A stretch of DNA of 64,000 nucleotides from Cycas panzhihuaensis (taxonomy: Eukaryota; Cycadophyta): positions 198,593,741 through 198,657,740 of the forward strand of contig CM041465.1 of NCBI GenBank assembly GCA_023213395.1, read 5' to 3'. Position numbers and translations under genes: made by a program. Below the pieces are notes generated by a model. It was not told the DNA's origin and ran no database searches. It saw only the letters and a program-made list of their open reading frames with translations. Position 1 is the stretch's first letter; the number at the start of each line of letters is the position of its first letter. Shown piece by piece: positions 36,810-49,514 of this stretch.

Positions 36810-38371
36810 ACCTAGGTTGAGAGAAGCGTTTTTGTTCGATATCAGAGCAGTGATTTGAGAGGTGCCATCAAGGGTGGAAAGCATATTCGAGAGAATAAAC
36901 GTTGAAATTTCTAAAAATTAATGAAAAAATTGAGACAAAATTGCTTGTTATATAAAATCTAAGTGGTCGTATTATAGATTTTGGGGTGAAAGTGTAAAAA
37001 TTACAGCAGAATTAATTTCGGCCTATTTTTTTCTGTCGCCATATTTTTGGGATAGATCTACAACCTCAAATTTAAAGAGCCATAACTTTGGCTATAGGTA
37101 TCCAAATGACATCAATTATATTTTGATTCTATGCATTTTTTAATTTACTTTCTAATGAAAGTAGTTTGAGGTTCATTAGTGTTTAGAATAAAAAGTTATT
37201 AGCATTTTATCAGAAGGTACTATTATAAACCCTAGAAACCCTAATTATGAAATTCTTAAAAGGGGCATAACTTTTGATCTAGATATCAGAATTCAATTCC
37301 GTCTAAATCGTTGGAATCGTATTTTAGAGGCCTTCATTCCATCCATTTTTTTATATATTTTTGAGCTATATATTTTTTAAGAAATAAGTTTTTTAGGAAT
37401 TTAAGGGTTTCATATTGATATAGTGACAGGAATGAGGCAATGGTAATAAGGTGATATAAGTGTTTTGCACTCTTAATTAGTGACAAAATACTGATATTTG
37501 GAATTGGCATAGTGCTATCTTGCATATGATTTACATACGTTAGGTAATGTTGCAATATGAGGTGACTGTTTGAGGCTCTCTTACGTATGTTGTGCATGGG
37601 AGAGTACTATTGCAATGTGAGACAACCTTAAGTCATGTTGATGTGAATGTATTATGCACTATATTAGTAATTTAAAGTACATGATGGTGATTATTTAATA
37701 GCAATTTGAGTGCTTTCTTACATGTGTTTGTATGAGAGAGCTATTGTGATGATGACATGGTATGGTAATGAAGTGATAGTGCATGTGTTTGGATGAATGA
37801 GTTGGATGGCATATGGCAACTTAGTGCTTATTGGAATATGATTTACTTGAAGAAGCTTTATGGGCATGATAACGTAAATTTTAAGACAAGAAAAATGATG
37901 ATTTGAGGTAATGAGATGTTTGTTGTATGTGAGGTTACATGATAAGATTAGATATTTGTTGGGCATGCTAAGGGCAAAATTAGGGTTGTTTTGATGATGT
38001 TTTTCCAGTTGATTGAATGGGCAAAGAAGGATGAGTTTTTTTATTGAAGATACCTAAGTTGAAAGGAAGCAAAATTATTAAATAGTGTAATGTCATGAGT
38101 TGTGTGTTTTGGGCAATCAACTGAAGTGTATGTCTTGGTAGCGACATATGACATGTATGATCATTGTGAGATTTATGAGGCATTGATTTGGTGAAGTGAG
38201 TGCTTGGATTCTATATGGCTGGCTGGTAATATATGAAATGGATAAGGCAATGATATGAGATATGAGACATGGAAAATTTTATTGAGAGTGATCAATAGAT
38301 AAGTTACCAATGATAAGTGAGTTTATTGATTGAAAAAAGGGACGTGGCATGTGGAAATGACATTTAAAATC
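36810..38371 (+). other. Leader of element E, no coding seen
   Basis: 1.56 kb between primer site and gag. Plus-strand frames are short, and minus-strand frames here have no recognisable features. There is a loose G/T-rich bias ('atgtgtttg', 'tgaggcaatg' variants). Confidence 0.5.
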
Positions 38372-39391
38372 ATGGAGGATAATGATGTGGTTATATATGC
38401 TTCTAAAAAAAATGAATATTACTTAAGGGATTCATTTGTTCTAGTATCTAAGTGCAATGGTGAAGACTACTTCTTTTGGACAATTAAAATGTGATGTTTA
38501 TTTATAGCTAGAGGTTTATGGAAGATTGTTACTAATGAATATGATATTCCTAAGGATGAAGAAAAAAAGGAAATGCTTGAGAAGAAAGATAGAAAAGTAT
38601 TTATTATGATTCATGCTGCATTCAATGAGGTTGATCTTCCTTCCAAATTCTATTTTGTCATTTCTATGATTCTACATACAAGTAATGCTAAAGAAGCTTG
38701 GGATTTTCTAAGGGAAGTATTTGAACAAACTCTTGAAGAGATACATTGAATGATTGAAAAAGTAATTAAGCCTAGTTATGGTACATGTATAATGAGTGAA
38801 GAAAATATTATGAACACTGATGAAACAACATGTCAAGATGAAGAAGATATAAGTATTGATGAAATTTCTACTGAATGTAAGGAAATGATGGTTGAATGCA
38901 TTGCTAAGACTACAACTACTAATGAAGACATTGAAAGTAATGAGTTGATAAAGGTTTATATAAATGACTCCATGATTTCAAGAGAAATTGAATATGAATA
39001 TGATATTGATGATATTCCTACTTTAAGTATTGATTCAAGTTTGAATGACATTCCTTCTTTGAGCATTGATTCAAGTTCAAAGAGTATGCAAGATGGTAAA
39101 GATTCCACTCCAAAGGTTGAAGAAGTCATCGTTGTACATGGTGTTCAAGAGTTTATACAGGATAATGATGACGGACAAGTTGTGATTGAAGATGGTTGTT
39201 TACAGGATCTACATCAAAATCAGGCTAAACCAGGTAAAATGAAGAATCATGATTTGTACTTATTAGATCTGCTACATCAACATCATCACTATATGATTGA
39301 AGATGGAAATCAAGCTGAGAATATTATCTTACAAAGGTATCAGTACATAATTGAAGACAAAAATCAAGATAAAGACATCGATCTGCAGTAA
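38372..39391 (+). pseudogene. Gag of element E with an acidic C-terminal region
   Basis: A single frame of 340 codons from the ATG at 38372 to the TAA at 39389-39391, with two internal TGA stops (38493 and 38747, approximately). The first third is a copia gag: GEDYFFWTIKM-stop-CLFIARGLWKIVTNEY (DUF4219), then KKDRKVFIMIHAAF, LHTSNAKEAWDFLREVF (UBN2). After the second stop comes a 213-residue open stretch rich in Asp, Glu and Ile. It has a near-repeat (DIPTLSIDSSLN then DIPSLSIDSSSK) and His/Gln/Asn-rich segments near the end. No zinc knuckle, protease or later domain exists before the 3' LTR, so this element had a capsid-like protein at most. The function of the acidic tail is unknown. Confidence 0.8.
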
Positions 39392-39504
39392 AGACATCTC
39401 TACAAAATTGAACATAAGGATAAAGTTAAAGACATCATTTTCAAGACATTTCTAAGGATAAAGCGTTGCAAATACAAATGACCCAAATGCACATTAAGGG
39501 GGAG

Positions 39505-39727
39505 TGTTAGAATATTAATATACATTTGATTTATCCCACATGCAAGTGTGTCCTACTCTTCCCATCATGACATGTATTATAAATACACAACATTATGTAT
39601 CATATTATACAATGTTGTAATAATGCTTTGTTAATACAATGGAGGTACCTTAAGCATACGATTCAATCATGTGGAGGTTTATTTTGTTCTATTTGCCAAT
39701 ATCTTATATAGGTTCTATTTTCTAATA
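39505..39727 (+). repeat. 3' LTR of element E
   Basis: 223 bp, starting TGTTAGAATATTAATA directly after the purine tract. Confidence 0.92.
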
Positions 39728-39820
39728 GTAACAAGTCACAACATTAAATTCTTCTCTCTATTTCACCCATAAGTATCACCAAAATCAACCTTGAAGTTAT
39801 AGCTGTAGTAGTTTGAAAGA

Positions 39821-40176
39821 TGCAGAAGTGCAATGTAGGACTATAATGGTCAGATCATTACATGTGAGTTAACCATAACTGTTGAATATTAGGCAGTGTT
39901 TTAAAAAACACTAGGGAGGTATTCCCACCCCATTTATAGGTTATTTGGGGAGGTGATAAGTACCTCAATCCGATCTGTATATATTCCAAATATAATTCAA
40001 ATTAATATTAAAATATATAATTTGAAATAGAAACATATACTTTAAGGATAGTGGGTCAATCTCTAGTGGCTCTAGGAGATAGGTATGCAACTCTAGGTAC
40101 CTTAGGGAGTCCCAAAAGTGGCTTTGAGGGGCCCTAGGAACATAACTTCATAGTCACATTGGGGGTTATCCTAACA
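39821..40176 (-). repeat. 3' LTR of element C
   Basis: Starts TGTTAGGATAACCCCC on the minus strand and ends …CTTCTGCA. Shares 'cactagggaggt' and 'attaatattaaaa' blocks with the partner. Confidence 0.92.
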
Positions 40177-40179
40177 TTC

Positions 40180-43100
40180 TCCTCCATAATGCCCAATGTG
40201 AATAACTCCTAAGCTTTCTTTGAATTTCTAGAATTTGTCTTTGCCTAATGCCTTTATAAATATATCTACTATTTGGTTTTTAGTGTTACAATAGGCCAAT
40301 TTGATTTCTTCTGCTTGTACTAGTTCTGAAATAAAATGATGTTGAGTCTTGATGTATTTCATTCTGCCATGGAAGACCAGTTTCTTTGTCGTTTGAATAG
40401 TGCTCTAATTGTCGTACCAAATTTTGGTGGGACCTTTCTGTTTAAGCTAGAAATCTTGTAGTAATCTTCTCAACTAAACTGATTCATATGCACTTGCTAT
40501 TGCTACTTTGTATTTTGCCTCAGCTGTAGATAAGGAAACTATGTTCTATTTCTTTGTGCTCCATGCTATGGCTATTGATCCCATATTGAACATATAATGT
40601 ATTGTAGATTTTTTGTCATCAATATCTCCTACTCAAATGAAATTTTGGAGAAGCTTTATGGTAAAGCCCATAATCTAGACTTCATTTGAGATATCAAAGA
40701 ATTGTTTTGGCTGCTTGCTAATGAGAGGTCTTAGGATCTTGCATAAACCTAGACACAATACTAACTGAGTGTGTTATATCTGGTCAAGTGGACGTCAAAT
40801 ATATCAAACTGTAAATAATTTGTTTGGAAAATGTTAGGTCAATTGAAGTATATTCATCTGATTTTAAGAGCTTAATTCCTATTTCAGTTGGGGTTGCCAA
40901 TGGTTTACAATCTATCATTCTGAACTTTTGTAATAATTCCAAAATATATTTTCATTGAGAAATGAAAATACCCTTCTTGTCTTGTCAAACTTCCAAAGCT
41001 AAGAAGTAATGCATAAGTCCCAAATCTATCATCTCGAATTCTTTACATATAACATCTTTGAATTGATACACCACGTGGGAGTCATTACTAGTATATACAA
41101 GGTCGTCCACATAAAGTCCTATAATTAGGATTGAATTTCTCTTTATTTAAATACACAAGTTAGGTTCTACTTAAGATCTTTCAAACCCTTAATCTCTGAA
41201 ATATTTATCTATGTGAAAATACCAAGCCCTAGGTGCTTGTTTTAAACCATAGAGTGTCTTTTCTAGTTTATACCCTTTGTTCTCTTCTCCTCTGACTTCA
41301 TAACTAAGGGGTTGATCGACATAGATATCTTCTTTGATGTAGCCATTGAGGAAGGCACTTTTAGCATCCATTTGGTAAACTTTCCAACCTATTTGGACTG
41401 CTAGAATCATCATCATTCTAACTAATTCCATCTGAGTAATAGGGCCAAAAGTTTAAGTATAGTCAATGCCTTCTTTTTTAGTATACCCCCTAGAAACCAA
41501 CCTAGTGTTATATTTGTCAATGGAGCCATCTAAGTGGAACTTAGTCTTATAGACCCATTTGGTACTAATAGTCTTTTTCTTTGGAGGTAAATCGACTAGT
41601 TCCCATGTGTTATTCTTAACAATGGAGTTGTATTCATCTTCTATTACTATTTCTAATATTCATATTGATTGGCCTCATCAAAGGTTTGAGGCTTATAAGT
41701 CTCCAATACTTTACTCATTAGGGAAAAATTAACCCTATGTGAGTACATGGATTTATGATTATTATCCAAGATGTTGCCCAAGTTATGATTTTAGTGAATC
41801 CATTCTAGTAAGTTTTATGGTGGAGGTTGAGAGGAAGTTCCCTCCCAACTAGGTTCAGTAATACTTTTCCTAGAATCAAACATAAAAGACATATATTTGG
41901 TTTGGATGATGTGTCAAACTTTATTACAACTTCCTTATTCTTTTCTTGAGTGTCTTGATAGTAGGTATCTTCTTGGAACTTAACATCCCTACTTAACATG
42001 ACCCTTTTTTATTTGGGGTCATAAACCTTATATGACTTGGATGTTTCACTATAACTAAGGAAAATACATTTGACGCTATGATTATCCAATTTGAATCTTC
42101 GTTGATCAAGAATATGAGCATAGGCAAGGCATCTGAATACTCCAAGATAATGTATACTTGGTTTGTAACCAGTTTAAGCTTCTTCTAGAGTTTTCCACCT
42201 AAGGGCTTTGGTGGAGCACCTATTGAGTAAATAAATAATTGTGTGTACTACTTCAGTCTAAAACTCATGTCCTGAATTCTTATCCTTGAGCATATACCTA
42301 GCCATTTTGACTATAGTGTAATTTTTCCTCTTCATTACACCATTTTATTGTGGGGTGTAGGGATTAGTGAATTGTGTTCTAATTCTATGGTATACATAAT
42401 AATCCTTAAATGCATTAGAGATAAATTCCCCCTCATTATTTGATCTTAGGAGTAGTAATTTGTATCCACTTTATTGCTTCACAAAGGTTTTGAAGTCAAC
42501 AAAGTATTAAAAGGCATCTGATTTGTACTTGAGGAAGAGCACCCATGTCTTCCTTGTGAAATCATCTATGAATATGATGAAGTACTTAGCACTTGTTAGT
42601 GAAGGATTATTCATAGGACCACAAATATCTATGTATACCAATTGAAGTGGACTCGATGCTTGATGACTAAATTTAGAAAACTTTTCCTATGGTGTTTGCC
42701 AAAAAGATATCCTTCACATAAGGTTTTGTTCACCTCAATATGTGTTAATCCATTGACCATATTCATCCACTTCATAAGCGCCAAACTATTATAATTGAGA
42801 TGGAAAAATCTTCTATGCTGCAACGCGCTATACAACTTAGCTGAAGTTCATAGGGTATATGTATGTAAACGAGTAAGAATAAGTTTGAACAAATGATCCT
42901 TGGTTATTTTCCCTTTGGTAATTATAACTTTATTTTTCCTTTTATCTTTAATCACACACTCACCATTATCAAAGATAACTTTGTAGTCTTGTCCCATCAT
43001 CTGCCCTATTGATAATAAGTTTTTCTTTAGAGTTGGGACATATAAGACATTATCTAGATGTCTGTATTCTCCTATATCTGTCATTAGGACTATATTACCT

Positions 43101-44394
43101 CTACTAAATGATTTGTGGGAGGTATTATCTCCAAACATAATGGGCCCTTTCTTACTTTTATCCACAGTTTAAAACAAGTATTCCTTATGTGTCATATGGG
43201 TTGAATATTCCGAATTAATGTACCAACTGTTGTCCTCTTCCTCTTTAGCAATGAAGTTAGATAAAAATAACCTACTATTATCCCTTGATTTATTTGTATT
43301 ATGGGTATTTTTTCTAATGGGTGATCCATGTTTTAAGAAACACTTATCTTCAAAATAACTACTTTTATGGCAATATAAATAATATAGGAGATCTCTCCTT
43401 CCATAGCTTAAAGTCCTACTTCGTGGATGAGATTGATCAATATTAGAAGGTCTCCCATTTTCCTCATATTGTGGAGGAGGATTTTCTCTTAGTCTATTAT
43501 CATAATAATCTTGATTGGACCTTGATGATTGAGGATTACCTTGAGAATTTGGATAACAAGTAGTCCTTTAAATTATTTCCTTTAGTTTGTATACCTAGGA
43601 GGGTTCTCTTTTTATTAATGTCCTCCTTGCCTCCTTTGATGAGGGGCTTGATATTTAGGAGGATCTTATCTAACTTTCCTTCTAGGGTTCCTATCCCGTC
43701 TTTTTAGAGGTGATTCTTTGGAACTTGAAGTTCTTGCTTGGGAATTGGATTAGATTCGTGCCTTTGTGGTAAAGGAATTTTTAAGTGACTTATTGATATT
43801 TTACTATTCTTCTACTAATATGAGCATAGCACTATGTTCTTTTACCTTTAATGTGCTTAGGTCTTTTGACATACTAATGCTTGTGGTGACTATTTCAAAT
43901 CATCTAATCACACAAATACATCTTAGGATCCATTCAAGTACCCTTTATTCTATTAAGATATTTCCAAGAGACCTCATCTAGTTTATTATATCTTGTACCT
44001 TTGTCATGAGCTCTGTTAAACTTTTTGTGGATATCATACACTAGTTCTTAAACTTGCTTCTAATATTTTAGAGCTTAGAAGATGTAGATCCTTTATATAT
44101 TAACTAAAGTGTATCTTAAGGTTCCTTTAATTTGATAGACTCACTAACACGAGGGAAGATATGATCTTCAAGTGTATAAAATATAAGTGCCAAAGCGTCA
44201 TTATCCTTCTTGACATTTTCTTTATAGCTAACTTTCTCTACATCAGTTGCATTTAGACCTAACTCATTATACCCTGATTTTACAATCTCCTACATATCAT
44301 TATCTATGAGGATGGGTCTCATCTACCCACTCTAATTCAAGAAATTGTTCCCATCAAATTTTAGAATGACTATATTATTAAAACTTAAGGCCAT
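40180..44394 (-). pseudogene. Copia polyprotein of element C
   Basis: The minus-strand order is complete. Gag starts at 44394 (MALSFNNIVILKFDGNNF, then IVKSGYNELGLN and NDALALIFYTLEDH, the DUF4219/UBN2 pattern). A degraded zinc knuckle is near 43370 (CHKSSYFEDKC). The protease near 43230 reads WYINSEYSTHMTH, so the catalytic Asp and Gly are both changed. LSIGQMMGQDYKVIF and the GAG-pre-integrase block (RRFFHLNYNSLALM, 42.8 kb) follow. The integrase is around 42.6-42.3 kb (FIIFIDDFTRKTWVLFL, then LLRSNNEGEF). Reverse transcriptase is 41.6-40.9 kb (VYQMDAKSAFLNGYIKED, TLYGLKQAPRAWY, YVDDLVYTSND), and RNase H reaches about 40.2 kb. Stops and shifts are frequent. The RT motifs are the best kept. 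Confidence 0.92.
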
Positions 44395-47300
44395 GTTGAG
44401 ATAAAGATTTTGTTAAAAATGGGACAAAATAAAAAATAAAAAATGAAGTTTACAAGATTTTAAATTTAAAGTTTACAAAAGTTTAAATTTAAAGTTTGAA
44501 CCAAGTTTTAATATTCCAAGTTTTACCTAAAGTTTCAAAAGTGAACTAGTACCTAATAAGACTACTAGGCTATAAATTTAGAGGTCTCCAAAGGAAACTT
44601 TTAGTTGTTGTCATGTCTAGTGGTGCCTGCCCACAGATGGAAAAATAGGGACCCAATATATTAATATGTGAGCTTAAGGCTTGATATACCTCAGTATGCA
44701 GGCTACTAAGAAGGTTTTTACATCACCCTGAATTGTGGATCCACCTGCACTAGATTTATGCCTAGCGATAGATCTAGCAGTGAAAGTTGCTTGAACCAAG
44801 GCACTCACCCTCTACAGGTCTAGCCTTGGTCTCCAAATGTCAAATGAGGAAAAGGTTCTATACCTTAGCCTACCATCAAATACACTTGATAGCTAATAGA
44901 TTTCCTCATCCAATATAAGTAGGCAAATTAGTATGTATAAGGTAGTAACTTCAGGGGTCCTAATTGTTCCCCTTGTAAGGCTAGAAATAAGGGTGTTCAA
45001 TTCAGGAATTATCTTTTTAATGCGATGATATATTAATTAATGTTTATGGTCTTACTTAGGGTTTTAAAAAAAAAATCCTTTTATACAAAAGAAAAACAAC
45101 TAAAAGGAAAAATAATATTCACTAAGCAAGAATGAACAAATAAAATAAAGATATATTTCAATTTTCTTTTAAATATATATAAGCAATAACCCTTCTTTCA
45201 AATCTTAGAAAATCAAATGAATCAACTAATGAGCCTTTTCCTTTCCAATCAATCAAAAGAGTGTTAAATGATATGCAACATAGTTTTTAATTTGATATGA
45301 TGTAGAGAAACAAGGATCTAAATACTTTTTTGATGCTTTAACCATACAAATCTAAAATCTAACTGCTTTTAATGATAAAAGGATAGATATTCAATAATAT
45401 TTTTCAACTAAGCTTGAATTTTTCAAAGCTAATAAGTAGCTAAAACAAAATGAATGACCTTTATGTCAATGTAAAATGAAGTATTCTAGATTATGGAGAT
45501 GATTAACTATCCTTTTGAAAGTAGTATACTCTTTTTAAAGTAGTAAAAAACTAAAAATCTGAAGTGTAACCTTTGCTTTAGATGATAGAAATATCTGAGA
45601 ATAACAAGTTTCCTCAAAGAAATATAGAAAATAAATAATTGTAACATAAATTATACATGTTTGATAAGGTAGCTTCACTTAGATTGCAGATAACTTGAAG
45701 TACTAAAACTCTAGTTTCTTGTTGCAAAAAAAACTTAGAAAATGCAAATAAAAAATAATAATAGCTTTAAGAATAAACTATTAGTGATCTAAAATGTAGA
45801 TGTAACCATTTTTGAGATAATGTAATACTTGAAAAATGATAAGATAAGGCAAACAAAGGCTGAACAAGAAGCTAAAGATAACTAGCTTTAAACACCTACT
45901 AAATGATGTCAGATTTGAATGAAACCTATTTTAATCTAAAGAATATTAGAAAACCTTTCTGATGGATTTAGCCATTCAAAAAACCAACTCCTAAAACTCA
46001 AGATATTAAAGAAAGAGTGAAAGAACCCTCTATAGAGCTTAAACAGGAGTCATGAGGCTAAAATATTATAAAATTCAAATTATAGCTTTATAGAAAGATA
46101 TAAAACTACTCACATATAGATTAGAGACCTTTTAATGCATCTTATGCAAAAAAATCTTGAAGAAATTGCTTCAAAAAATGCTAAATAATGATAAACTAAG
46201 TTTGATTAAGTACCTTAACTTCACCAGTCTTAAATATCTACAAAACAACTTTAAATCACTTAAAAAAGTATATTAGTGCAAAGAGGGCTGAATAAACTTT
46301 TCAACAAAGTAGATGGTTCATAAAATGGATATCAAATGTAAAAGTTAGTAAAAATAGTTAAGGGACCTCTTTATAGATAACTAAATAGAGGTTGAAAAGA
46401 TGGGTCACTTCAAACTATTAAAACTTGATCAAAATAACTCCAAATCTAATAAATTACCAGTCTATAGTGAATCTTAATAAATAACAATCGTGATGAGACT
46501 AGTTTCATTGAAAACTATCAACCCAGTGAGGAGTTATATTAGAAAATGCACTAGTATCCTTTTTAAGTAATAAAATAAAAAATACATGAAAGAAATTTTT
46601 GAAAAACATTTATTAGCCCCTTTGATAGGCAACTTATGGTCACATGTGAATGTACAAAAACTAGGGGCAAGACACTAAAGGGGTCTTAGCACTTAACAAC
46701 TATTGTCAGATTTCAAAAGATATACAATAAAGTTTAATTAAAATAAACTTTATAAAAATTAAAATTATTTGAATCGAAGTGCGTCACTGTGAAGAATTAG
46801 ACGTAACTGTCAAGATTTGGTAACTTTGATCAATCCATTCCAGATGTCTTTGATCGATTAATAAGTGCCAATAAGAGTTAGGTATCCTCATTGGTGGAAC
46901 AACCTGAAAAATTAAGAAGAATACAAGTGTTATGTATTAAAAAATCATAAAAATCAAAGAAATAACATGTGCGACTATCGGGGAATATAATTGAATAAAG
47001 GCGATTCGAAACATGCTGAGACCAGATCGATTAATAAGTGCAGTGGATCTATACTAGGAATCGAACCCCAGATTTTTAAATAAATATAAATTTTATATAA
47101 AAAAATAAAGGAAATTACAGATCCAAAGTGTGCAGCCGTTGGAGGCTATTTGATGAACAAGGATATAAAGCATGAACAAGATTATTGAAACAGAGTTGTA
47201 ATCGGTTGAGGGCAGGCTATTAGTGGTCCAGAAGGCACTAAGGATCCACAATAGTGGATCACACTTGAAAAAGAAAAAAAACTATGATTTTTAAGTGAAA

Positions 47301-47825
47301 TAGAGGAGGGATAATATGATGAAGTTGTACGACCTCTCAGAGGGCAAGATGGGTGCCAAATCAGATCTAACACGGGTGCAGGGTTTAAGTAGCTAGTGAG
47401 AGTACCTGGCAGTCTGAGGAGAATATCTCCGCTCCTAGTGCATGAAATGATGAGTCATTTCCTTTATTGCGAAGCTAACTTGACTAAAATCAAAACAAGT
47501 AGTTACTTAATAGAGTTCTGAGTGTCAGTTTGAGAGATGAATTACTTTGAAGTTCTAGTTACCTTTGTAAACCAAAAAATAAACTAAAAACTTTAAAAAA
47601 TAATAAAAAGCTTTGGAAATTCTTGTTGTATCTTCAATAACTTGTATAAAATTGGCTTTGTTGTATAAAAAGTAGGATTAAAATTTCCAATGGAATGTAC
47701 AAGCACTAAATCGAGGCCACTCACGATCAATATATCAAATATTTAAATAAACTTTAAGGTAAACTTTAGTATATAAGATAATAATAAATAAACTTGCAAT
47801 ATGAGCTTATCATTGATGCACCGTG
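44395..47825 (-). other. Leader of element C, 3.4 kb, no coding seen
   Basis: Very AT-rich between primer site and gag. The part at 45.8-46.1 kb resembles the leader of element I (3.6-4.1 kb). The open frame at 47182-47373 lies here and has no recognisable features. A long non-coding leader is a shared property of C, G and E in this window. Confidence 0.55.
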
Positions 47826-48202
47826 GCTCTGATACCAAATGAAGAATGTAGAGATACAGAGTGGGATTACAATGGTAAGATCATTGCATTTGAGTTAACC
47901 ATAACTATTGAATATTAGGAGGCGTTTTAAAAAACACTAGGGAGGTGATCCCACCCCATTTATAGATTATTTGGGGAGGCAGCAAATACTTCAATCTGAC
48001 CCACACATATTCCAAACATAATTTATATTAATATTAAAAAATACAATTAAAAATAGAAACACATACCTTAAGGATAGTGGGTCGACATCTGGTGACTCTA
48101 GGAGGTTGATATGCGGCTCTAAGTTCCCTAGGGAGCCCCAAAGGTGGCTTTGAGGGGACCTAGGTGCAGAACTCCATAGGCATATTGGGGGTTATCCCAA
48201 TA
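47826..48202 (-). repeat. Primer site and 5' LTR of element C
   Basis: TGGTATCAGAGC lies at 47826-47837 on the minus strand. The LTR is 47840-48202, and its first dinucleotide has changed from TG to TA. Confidence 0.9.
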
Positions 48203-48921
48203 TAGTCCTCAAAACATCTCTTAAAAACTTGATGACTCACACCCTCTAGCTCTCATTGACCAAGCAACAATACCCTACTTATCATTCTTAGGCATCGAAA
48301 AGATAAGATTCCATCAAATGTGGGTGGCAACATGTAAAAATCTAGTGCACTAGTCAAGTTTTATATGTATGACAATAGAAAACATAACCGGTCAAATTTT
48401 TGCACCTACAAAAAATATGACTTTATTTTAAAAACATGACCCGCCATATTTTCTACAACACTAAAAATATGATGAATGTGGGAGTAAAAGTTAATTCATT
48501 AAAAAATTAAAAATTAATTTTAAAATATAAATTAAAATACAAACAACTCTATCAATGAGTACAAAGGCCCAAAACAAGATGAAAACAATAAACACAAGCC
48601 TAAAAATGATTAAAAAATGATAAAATTCAGATGAAACCAAGAATGAAACTTAAAAATAAAAACATTTAAAAGAAAAATTAGATTTAATTGATGGTGAAAG
48701 AAACTTTTAATGCCATAATATCAGTTATCTATGGGTGATAGTAAAATATACATCACATCATTATCTATCATGCATCATAAAGCAAAATCAATATATTAAT
48801 TCATCAAAACATAGCCTAACTCATCATAAAATAAGTTTATCTTTCATTCTTCTTATAAAACCATACAAGAGTTAAATAAAAAATCACAAATACAAATAAG
48901 AGGCCAAGTTTTGGTGAAATA

Positions 48922-49264
48922 TTTACCCCCTTAACACCTAAAGTTCCTACTTGAAGAAGGAAGTAGGATGGTGGGAGGTGGCAATAACGAAGGTGATTAT
49001 TTTTTTAGCTAAACATAAGAGAATCAAATGGAGTATATGAATGATGAGGTGAAGAAGTTCTATAATCTAACTTTGAAGCAAATTTTCTATGGTAGCAAGA
49101 CTAAATGAAACTCTAACTAGCAAGTCTACCTAAAAAGATTGGGTTTCTACTACCAAAATACCATTATTTACACTTATTACCTAAAAGGACTAAGTACCTA
49201 TTAACACCAAAAACCTACCTAAAAGGACTCGATAGTTATCATCACTAAAAAACCTATCTAATGC
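48922..49264. other. Unassigned stretch right of element D
   Basis: No coding frame seen. Short C-rich 'acctaaaaggact' motifs recur three times at 49128-49245, leading into the tandem repeat that follows. Confidence 0.45.
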
Positions 49265-49440
49265 TGATAAACTAGATGGGACCTTACTACCAAAATACCC
49301 ACAAAGTGAATGGGACTTCACCATGAAATGTCCACAAATTAGATGGGACTTCACTACTAAAATACCCATAAATTGGATGGGCCTTCACTACCAAATGAAC
49401 ACTACCTACTACCCACAAATTAGATGAGACTTTAATATAC
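49265..49440. repeat. Short tandem repeat, unit about 34 bp
   Basis: Four to five imperfect units of the form 'aattagatgggacttcac…aatacccaca' start at about 49269, 49304, 49337, 49371 and 49418; the fourth carries a 13-bp insertion. Confidence 0.8.
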
Positions 49441-49514
49441 AATTAGTCATAGTTTATCTCTATTTAACTATGAATTAGAGGGAAATATTTTTGGCAAAGA
49501 ATAAGGGATAGACT

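Larger units (their letters stand above)
36575..39727 (+). mobile_element. Element E: gag-only copia element inside the D repeat
   Basis: Two 223-bp LTRs (36575-36797 and 39505-39727) are flanked by GCAAC (36570-36574) and GTAAC (39728-39732), a 5-bp target duplication with one transition. The plus strand shows TGGTATCAGAGC immediately after the 5' LTR and the polypurine tract AAGGGGGAG before the 3' LTR. The LTRs differ at about 31 of 223 sites by hand count. The only coding is one gag-like frame. The comparison with the left D repeat confirms that E is an insertion. Confidence 0.92.
39821..48202 (-). mobile_element. Element C: full-length decayed Ty1/copia element
   Basis: LTRs of 356 bp (39821-40176) and 363 bp (47840-48202) in direct orientation. 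On the minus strand there is an iMet primer site (47826-47837), a 3.4-kb leader, a complete but broken gag-protease-integrase-RT-RNase H frame, and a polypurine tract ATGGAGGAGAA before the 3' LTR (TGTTAGGATAACC). It sits in the D right repeat: sequence before 39820 and after 48203 lines up with consecutive parts of the left D repeat. A target duplication is not recognisable. Confidence 0.92.
30665..48921. mobile_element. Element D: large non-coding LTR element (LARD-like), interrupted by E and C
   Basis: A 2.35-kb direct repeat occurs at 30665-33020 and, in three pieces, at 35036-36574, 39733-39820 and 48203-48921. Removing E and C restores collinearity (about 2.35 kb in both). Both copies start TG near a 'gtggacctaaactaga' block and end GGTGAAATA. 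The 2.0 kb between them (33021-35035) shows no gag or pol motif. This fits a large retrotransposon derivative, but no clear primer site, polypurine tract or target duplication is visible, so orientation is open and a segmental duplication remains possible. Confidence 0.65.

Noticed and set aside
39816-48207. Target-site duplication for element C
   Set aside because: The flanking pentamers AAAGA and TAGTC do not match; insertion is supported only by the D repeat comparison.
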